A stretch of DNA of 64,000 bases from Triatoma infestans (lineage: Eukaryota; Arthropoda; Insecta; Hemiptera; Reduviidae), in NCBI GenBank assembly GCA_011037195.1, contig JAAEAF010002527.1:83039-147038 (forward strand), read 5' to 3'. Both the position numbers and the translations under genes were made by a program. This document shows positions 57,219-64,000 of the stretch, in pieces. Positions within the stretch are counted from its first letter, which is position 1. Each line of letters starts with the position of its first letter. The notes under the pieces were generated by a model, which was not told the origin of the DNA, searched no databases, and saw nothing but the letters and a program-made list of their open reading frames with translations.

Positions 57219-57560
57219 TACTATTAAGAAATAAACTCCAACATATCCTCTCTAATAGTATAATAATCAACATTAACCACCCAAAAGTGTATAATGGCCC
57301 CTTCACCCCGCATCATCCTCCTTTTTACCTCTTCCTCCTATAACTATTTTTGTACAGTCTTCGCTGGTTGTAGGCATGTGTAATTTGTACAGTAAAAACA
57401 AAAAATAAATAAAAATTATTAAAAATATTACAAACCAGTATCCAATTTTTGTTAATTAAAAACATAAAAATAAAAAAAAAAAAACAACAAAAATACCTAA
57501 ATTTTATTAATATCATTATTATTGATATTATAATATTATTGAGAGAGTACAAATGACTGC
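54656..57560 (+). other. Med13 3' UTR and downstream flank
   Basis: About 2.9 kb of extreme A+T bias with dozens of poly(A) and poly(T) runs. AATAAA hexamers occur at 54889-54894 and 56258-56263; the second is followed by a T/GT-rich stretch and looks like a reasonable poly(A) signal, but several others exist. The (ATT)n at 57160-57225 lies within. The small open frames here are low-complexity and not credible genes. Confidence 0.6.
57160..57225. repeat. (ATT)n microsatellite
   Basis: About twenty ATT units, ending with ACTATTACTATT variants. Confidence 0.95.
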
Positions 57561-59290
57561 GAAAGAAGAAAAAAAAGATAAAAATTAAACTTCAGTATAT
57601 TATTTTACATTTTTATTGTTAGGAAATTCTTAGTGGTATTGTTAGCCATTGTAGATTTTTTTTTTTATTACTTTTTTATTTGGTGACGTCGATTTCTTTT
57701 ATATTAATATTCTGGAAAGAACTATTAAAAAAAAAATTAATAAAAAATAGGATAGTACACGATTTTTAAATTTGTTCTTTTTTTTTTTGGTAAATTTATC
57801 AGTTTTTTTTTTTTATTAATAAATTTAACAAGTGCTATTATTTTCTTGAGTTACTCACCCTTAAAATAAATAAAAAGCAAAAATAATCGTTAGATGACAT
57901 CATATTTAAAAAACAAAAAAAATGTTTATGCCAATTTGCATTTTCTAAAATTTTCATAGATAAACAGCAAAATTAGATTTATTAGGAAAAGAGAAGTTAT
58001 TTTTTAAACATTAAAACTTAAATGTTGATAGATTTTGCTATTTTAGATAAATTTTTACTTTAAAATAGTAACGTTTCCGGTATCAACGTCTCAGAAAAAT
58101 TAGTTTTTCATTCGCTCCTGCATTATATACATTAAATTTAAAATTGTGTATTATGAAGTCCTTGGTATTATTATTACAGACCATTTTCCAGCAGTCAAAT
58201 TACTTTGATTGAAATTTATTATTTTTTTTTTTACCAATTTATACCGTTTTTTTTTAACGGTTTTAACAATAAAATTTAATATTTACTTTAGGATCTGAAA
58301 ATGTGAAATACTCGAAAGAACATTAAATATGAGTACAATTTTTTTTTTTTTTTTCTCAATAAAATTTAATATTTACGTTAGGATCTGAAAATGTGAAATA
58401 CTCGAAACAACAGTAAATATGAGTACAATTATTGTTTCACTGTGATTTAATTTTTTCCCTTCACTATACTTAGATATGCATAGATGCAATTTGAAATTTC
58501 AGGTAAGCCAAAAATTTGATAGGACGAACAAGTTTTGGATCCAATTATTTCGAATAATAAACTTGAATTTTAGTCGGAATTAAATTTCGCATCCAATAAA
58601 CATGGGATGAAAAACTGTATCACGACATTCTTGATTTTGCTGGATTTCCCAAGTTCCAACAAATAATAATTTTCTTCGATTTCGAATTTTAATATAATGC
58701 TAGGTGTTGTTTTAAAATGGCATTATTTAAGGGAGCCGGTCTGTTCTAAGGAATCCCATTTTAATACTTTTTTTCTGAGAAAAAAAAATACTAAAGTAAT
58801 GGACCACTTGATTAGTAGTTCACAAAGTTTAAATAAAATCCGTAGAATCGTTTTCGTGAAAATTTAGAAAAAAGCATTTAGTGAAATGCTTCTTCAGGAA
58901 ACCGATTCGGGGCAATTAGCTTAGTTAATAATATGTACTACACTATCAATTTGTTTGAAACATTTTCCCGAAAAGACATTTAATTGGTTCTAGGGAAGCT
59001 GGTGATCATACTTTCCACTAAAGTTCCATTTCGTAACATTGTTTTGATTGTAATTGTCCTTTTATTTTAAAAGCATTTGTTTAATTTGTAAACAAACACG
59101 TTAGAAGACTGGTTAATGAGAAGAGGAGAATGCATTTATTGAAAGTTTCTCTAAATTGTAAAAGGGTTTAATTTGTCAAAATAAGGTAATAAATTGGTTT
59201 AAAAAAAGTAATAACTGCCATAATTTACAAAAAATTTTAATGAAGTAAACAGGTTTCATACAAATGCACATAAACTTACAAAACATGAAA
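57561..59290. other. Intergenic A+T-rich stretch
   Basis: No gene seen. It contains a direct duplication (58267-58430) and, at about 58730-59060, a decayed ACTTTCTCTTACT-family piece (TTTGAAACATTTTCCCGAAA, AAGTTCCATTTCG). Confidence 0.65.
58267..58430 (+). repeat. Direct duplication of about 74 bp
   Basis: 58267-58340 and 58357-58430 share CAATAAAATTTAATATTTAC through ACTCGAAA to ATGAGTACAATT, with only a few mismatches, separated by a T-run. Confidence 0.9.
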
Positions 59291-59749
59291 AACGTTTACT
59301 CTCCATAGAATGCCATATTCAAAATAAAGTAGCTCATATCATCTAGGGAGAAAAGTGATTCATATAGAATGAGTAACTCTACAGGGAGCTGAATTGTCAA
59401 CGTACAAACGACAGAAGCTGCGATATACCATCGGCCCTCCGACAATTCAGCGACGGAAAACAAAATTATCTCATGGTTGTAGTATAATATTTTTTGAATT
59501 TTATAAGGCAGAAGTAAGAGATGTCCTAATTGAGATTTTTTTTTTTTCAAAATTTTTATTAAAAAAATGGAGAAATGAAAAAATGCTATATACTCGGCCA
59601 TTGTTCTAGACTAGAACTGAAATATCGTGAGAATCAAAAAAACATTTTTCTTCTTTATAACCTTTCAATCAATATATAACCTTATTTATGGTGATATTGG
59701 ATACGACATGTATTCCTTCAAAATTTTTGTTACGATATTTCTTAAATAA

Positions 59750-59950
59750 ATAAGAGAGGGAAAGGAATAGTGGTTAGTGTATTGGACCCCCATGCGGAGG
59801 CCCCGGGTTCGAGTCCAGCTATGCTGCCCTCTGAGATGGACAGTGTTGTTTGTAACAAGAGAACACTGTCTGGAGGCTGGCAGTGCACTGAGAAGGCTCC
59901 GGGTGCCAATGACCATTGATGTTGACGCGCCTTAAATTAAAAAAATAATT
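59750..59950 (+). mobile_element. tRNA-derived SINE, best-preserved copy
   Basis: Head with A-box-like TAGTGGTTAGTGTATTGG and a perfect B box GGTTCGAGTCC (59807 region). Body has GACAGTGTTGTTTGTAACAA, GAACACTGTC, GGCAGTGCACTGAGAAGGCT and GTTGACGCGCCTTAAATT, then A-run. Confidence 0.82.
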
Positions 59951-60164
59951 CAGAAAAACCTATTTTTTATATATATAGATATTTCAGCGCATAGCTATTT
60001 AAAGGGATATTTCTGAGCAATGCCCAGAGCCCTTTTTTCCTTTGAAGCATTATTTTATCATAGATATAATCTTTATAAGGCCAATGAACTAGTCGTCATA
60101 AGTTGTTCAAAGGCATGAATGTCCACAAAAAACAGTATGTGCCTTACTTAACTTTTTTGAATTG

Positions 60165-60272
60165 TGCTAGCCGATGACGACCTCACATTGTTAATCCTGA
60201 AGATGGGTGAACTTCCGAAATCGGCCAATGATTGAAAATAAAGCAAGCTATCACGGAAAAAAATCTGATGAA
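60165..60272 (+). mobile_element. Hammerhead-ribozyme repeat, copy D (decayed)
   Basis: CTGAAGA (60197-60203) and GAAA (60217-60220) remain. Stem II has become GGGTGAACTTCC with broken pairs, stem III is ATCGGC and stem I AATG. The flank AAGCAAGCTATCACGG identifies the family. Confidence 0.65.
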
Positions 60273-60534
60273 ATTTATTTAAAATTATTGTAATGTTTGG
60301 TAAGTAAAACAATTACTTCAGCATTGAAAATAATTACAGTTCAAATAACAAACAGTACAACTTTCGATTCTATTTTTCCTAGCTCCTTAAGTGTGACAAA
60401 AGATCTTTTTGTTAGAAAAAATTAAATCATCAAATAATGGTGGTTTATAAAAAAAATACCGTTTTTCAATAAAAAAATCATTTTTTATTAGAATAGAATT
60501 AGCTTTATTGAAAATTATTATACAATTTTCAAAG

Positions 60535-61201
60535 GAAAAAATCTGGTGTGATACACTCACACTACTTTCTCTTACTCCAGTTTCAAAATTGTAATTGACA
60601 AATTTTATAGTTAGTGTGCCAAAGTTAGTGAAATTCGAAAACTGAAAAAACTGTTCAGTAAAAGCGCACTTCCGGTTTACTAATTTTCTTGAAATTCGGA
60701 ATTTTGACCATCTATTAATTTCTAATTAATTTTGTTTGATAGAATTGTATAATCATCACCTATGATAGCCCTTAAGAGAAAAACATAACCTTATCCTCCC
60801 CCAAAAGTGTCCTTAAATGAATCTTCCCAGTGAAATGTTTCAAATTAAAGTTGTAGATTTTTGTAGGTGTATTTGATATACCAAGTTCGAAGAAAATCGT
60901 CGGAGCCATTTTTAAGAAAATCGCAAAAAAGTGAAAAAAAAAAAAATCAGTAAAGTGGTACTTCCGGTTGAGGAATTTTGACAGATGACCTACTGTCGGA
61001 TCCCATGGTGATACCTACCTAAACGGAATATCAATTTTGAACTTTCTACGATTTTTCGTTTTTGAGCTATGCTATTCACATACACACAGATCATTTTCTA
61101 AAAACTCTGGACTGAGGGTGACTCAAAACGAATCTTTCCGGTAAAAACTCAATATGAAGCCAAAACAATACTTCCTCTTACTAGAAATAAGAGAAAGTAA
61201 A
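60535..61201 (-). mobile_element. ACTTTCTCTTACT-family element, reversed copy with one monomer
   Basis: Both ends are present in reverse: ATCTGGTGTGATACACTCAC plus ACTTTCTCTTACTCC at 60541-60578, and TACTAGAAATAAGAGAAAGT up to 61198. Inside is a single monomer (CACTTCCGGTTTACT at 60666 to GTACTTCCGGTTGAGGAATT at 60958), compared with two in the copy at 47612. Confidence 0.7.
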
Positions 61202-62112
61202 AATTGATACAGAAAGGCATTATACAAACAGCATTTTCGGCTTGATAAATTACCGTCAGCCAGGCAATTTTGTTATTACCTTCTATGATGAATTTTTGAT
61301 TAATGTTCAAAATATAGTCAATAATTGTAATAATTGTTGGTTGCAAGCCATATCATTCCCTGGATTTGGAATCAAAAAACTCCTGTCCTCCAATTTCAAC
61401 TTCGGTGAAGTTATTAAATTTTCTCCCGCAAAGAAAATGTGTACCATGGACCGAAACAAATGGTAGTAGTCGGAAGGATTAAATCTGGACTGGTAGAGTG
61501 AGTGTAAAAGAAGTTCAATGCCATTGAGTTCTTCAATTTCTTTCTTAATCTGATGGGAGGAGCGTGGCCGAACGCTTTCTTCCTAGAACAAAACCGGTTT
61601 GCAATTGGCAAAGCTGGAGAACGCTTAAATTGTTGATTACATTCTATCTAGTTGCTAACATTAAAGGTAGGAATTCATTGAAAGTCCATCAAGAATGAAT
61701 TCATGATGAATTATGCTTCACAGTTCCAGAAAATGCAAAACATCGACATTTACTCAAATCGCCTCTTTGCACCAACCGCAAATGCCATTTGGCCGCGTTC
61801 CAGCCACCTGCCCTCATATTTCGCCAAAAATCCATCACAAATTAATGGTGTGTTTATAAACATCATTCATTTGGGATGGGTTTTAAGGTCCGTGGATCTT
61901 CTTTAGTTAGTCAAACGATAATTATTTTTTATATACCCCATTAATAACTATCCAATTCTTCTAAATTATACTGCTCCATTAAAAAGCTTTAAAATGACTG
62001 TTACAAGACATCGGACTGCAAGATACTAAGTAGAACTTCGAGCATGATTGATGCGAACCAATTCAAAAAAGAATAGGTACGTATGACGAGAATTATTTGC
62101 TCTTTATTTTTT

Positions 62113-62240
62113 TTACTTTCACTTACCGTTGAAAAGAGGAAGTATTGCAATCATGCAAATTTCGAAATTGAGTGTTCAGCAGGAATGCATATTTGGTTTT
62201 CTCTGAGGACGAAACATGTTTTAGCGAATGATCCTGTATG
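62113..62240 (+). repeat. Left end of an ACTTTCTCTTACT-family copy
   Basis: TTACTTTCACTTACCGTTG, AAAAGAGGAAGTATTGCAAT and TTTCGAAATTGAGTGTTCAG match the left part of the family; the rest is not visible. Confidence 0.5.
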
Positions 62241-62689
62241 AATTAGCATAAAAAAAAAATCGTTGAAAGTATAAATTTGATATTTCGGTTGAGGGACACA
62301 GCTCGGCCAAGGGATACAATGCTGCATACATCCGGGTATCCACTTAGCGGGAGCCAAATTCGTAAGCTTTTAAATAATTTTGTAAAATTTTTATTAAAAA
62401 AAAAAAAAAAATATATATATTTGTGAAACAATGTTTGTGGATATTTGAATATATTTTCAACTATGGCTATATTTTCAGTATTAATTAACTACTGGCCTAC
62501 TCAAGTGCATCCTAACTTGGGATGATTTTATGATTTTTTTTTTTAATGAATTTACTTGTTTCTTTACGATGCAGTGATAGTCCCAAATCTACTAATTACA
62601 TTTAGATAATAGCGCTAATGGCCAAAGCTGTCGGTGCGCCCCTTCCCAAAAAAACATTATTTTTATAAATTTGTTATAAGATTTAATAA

Positions 62690-62992
62690 TTATTGGCAGG
62701 AGATCGGATCCCACTAGATAATGCAATAATAATATGTTCTATGTAAAAGAGGTAAGCTAAATGCAGGGTGCCGAATCGATTTTCTGTGTTCATTTGTTTA
62801 TAACAGTAGGAGATCAATCTATTTAGACAAACTAAATTGTATTGGACGGCCTCAAGTAAGTAACGGTCCTTGTTGTCAGTAAAATTTGAACCGCATGCAA
62901 TCTTATGAACATTAAAGTCTCCAGCTAAAATAAACGGAGGCTTAAGACTCTTAATAAATCTATCCCATTCGACGCAATAAATATTATTTTTA
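62690..62992 (-). mobile_element. LINE endonuclease-domain fragment (jockey/I type), part 1
   Basis: The minus strand reads WDRFIKSLKPPFILAGDFNV, H, GSNFTDNKDRYLLEAVQYNL and VCLN, the GDFNxH...GS...LLE...NLVxLN block of LINE apurinic-type endonucleases. It then continues as HIIIALSSG, in place of the usual HIDLALSS. The element continues on the far side of the SINE at 62995. Confidence 0.75.
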
Positions 62993-62994
62993 TT

Positions 62995-63194
62995 TAAGGC
63001 GCGTCAACAGCTATTGTCATTGGCGCCCGGAATCTTCTCAGTGCTCTGTCGGTCCTCCGGACAGTGATCTCTGGTCACAGACAACACTGTCTATCACCGG
63101 ACAGTGAGCTGTAGAGTCTTCTAGGAAGAAAAAAATCTAAGGGCAGTACAGCTGCACTCGAATACGCTAACCATTAAGCTAATCCCTTCCCTAA
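62995..63194 (-). mobile_element. tRNA-derived SINE inserted in a LINE
   Basis: Reverse copy: TTAAGGCGCGTCAAC at the left, the CCGGACAGTG...CACTGTC body, and CGAATACGCTAACCATTAAG (tRNA-like head) at the right. It splits the LINE endonuclease frame. Confidence 0.78.
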
Positions 63195-63985
63195 GTGGAT
63201 TATTGTATATAGATATAATAATAAGTTGTTCAACATCATTAAGAAAACTGTCGATATCCTTCAGATCTTCTGGTTCTCTACTGAATTACATATATTTGGA
63301 AGAATGTGGGGTTTTAGTAATGGACGTCAATTAATTGCAAATAATATTAATAATTAATTCTTTGCGCTCTTTCATTACCTATTCTGGAGGTGCGACTGGT
63401 CTACATCTTTTCGGGCGTCTGCTTGAATAGTTTGATAGTGGGGGATGATGGTGTTCTTTCGGAACTAGGACAGGATTTGACAAAACTGTTTTAAAAGATT
63501 ACTCACATACTCTCTTCTTTGCTTCAATAAAAGTAAGATTTTCTGTAGTCATCACTGACCTAATAGACTTTAGTTTTGAGTATTCTGGGCACTTTTTAGA
63601 ATCTAAAGAACTGTGATACCATTACAATGAACGCATTTTTTATTTATATATCGTGGATTTCACCACACTTCCAACAACATACCTGACTTATTGTTTTCTC
63701 ATGTGTACGTATCTTGAAGCACCTATTATTACAGGGAATGTATGGTTCCACAAGACACCGAACATAAGCATGTTTATATTATTTGGTAATTTAAACCTCT
63801 GTTTTTAATACTGTCTGAATACCTTTTGAAGTCACAAAAACCGCACTATTTTTCTCTTTTATGAAAAATCTTTTAGCTTTTATAATTTCAATATTGCTTA
63901 ACTCCGTTGACGCATATTTTACTATTTCCTCATCTGAAAATTCAATACAAACCCCATAGATTATACTCTGCCTGTCCAATAAAAA
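63195..63985 (-). mobile_element. LINE fragment (jockey/I type), part 2: ORF1 zinc-knuckle region and endonuclease start
   Basis: On the minus strand, after IYGVCIEFSDEEIVKYASTE (63960 leftwards), comes YVRCLVEPYIPCNNRCFK, then CCWKCGEIH (63665), a Cys/His zinc-knuckle order typical of LINE ORF1 proteins. DIDSFLNDVEQLI (63250) leads into the SINE break. Stops and shifts show decay. It runs off toward the window edge. Confidence 0.65.
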
Positions 63986-64000
63986 GTTAGGAATATTAGC

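Larger units (their letters stand above)
59291..62689. other. Intergenic repeat-rich stretch
   Basis: No host gene recognised. It holds an 11 bp inverted repeat (GCTGAATTGTC at 59388 with GACAATTCAGC at 59441), a SINE (59750), hammerhead copy D (60165), a reversed copy of the ACTTTCTCTTACT family (60535) and a left terminus of that family (62113-62240). The segment 61230-61920 has higher GC but no recognisable protein. Confidence 0.65.

Noticed and set aside
54656..57560. Several short frames in the poly(A)/poly(T)-rich flank
   Set aside because: They consist almost wholly of Lys, Asn, Ile, Phe and Tyr from homopolymer runs; low-complexity artefacts.
61230..61920. Higher-GC stretch with short frames on both strands
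   Set aside because: Could be old transposon coding sequence, but no domain order could be recognised.

Overview
This is intron-rich, A+T-rich nuclear DNA from an animal, most likely an insect. The evidence is a spliceosomal Med13 gene of insect type, a divergent mitochondrial ribosomal protein gene, and a dense layer of insect-style transposon debris (tRNA-headed SINEs, jockey/R1/RTE-like LINE pieces, a mariner-like transposase relic, MITEs, and hammerhead-ribozyme repeats). A hemimetabolous order such as Hemiptera is my guess from the repeat style only. No bacterial features, operons or CRISPR arrays are present.

Layout. (1) Positions 9-2519, minus strand: a complete five-exon gene for mitochondrial ribosomal protein L50 (mL50, mRpL50), 206 residues, assembled by splice phase. 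(2) Positions 2520-2730: a 211 bp shared, probably bidirectional promoter with a perfect YY1/Pho-type CCGCCATTTT site. (3) Positions 2731-54655, plus strand: the complete coding region of Med13 (Drosophila name skuld). This is the subunit that links the CDK8 kinase module to core Mediator. I resolve 29 coding exons, all with GT-AG borders and consistent phase, giving 6300 nt including the stop (2099 residues). (4) Positions 54656 to about 57560: the probable Med13 3' UTR and downstream flank, extremely rich in homopolymers. (5) About 57560-64000: no host gene seen; repeat debris and a decayed minus-strand LINE (zinc-knuckle and endonuclease parts) split by a SINE.

The Med13 introns carry most of the novelty. 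Intron 14 holds an R1-like LINE with frameshifts and a deletion. Intron 15 holds a 1.2 kb TA-flanked, DUF4817-type mariner-like element with intact inverted ends. Intron 17 holds a jockey-type LINE tail and intron 27 an RTE-like LINE tail. A dispersed family with ACTTTCTCTTACT inverted ends is scattered through at least eight places; one end of it lies directly against the acceptor of Med13 exon 21. A second family (five places) carries a hammerhead ribozyme core. The copy at 18678-18715 keeps every conserved core residue, and its stem III is the palindrome ACCGGT, a design expected to work as a dimer.

Limits: all exons were joined by reading frame, splice signal and remembered family similarity, without alignment or transcript data. 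Transcription starts, poly(A) sites and the exact edges of decayed repeats are approximate.
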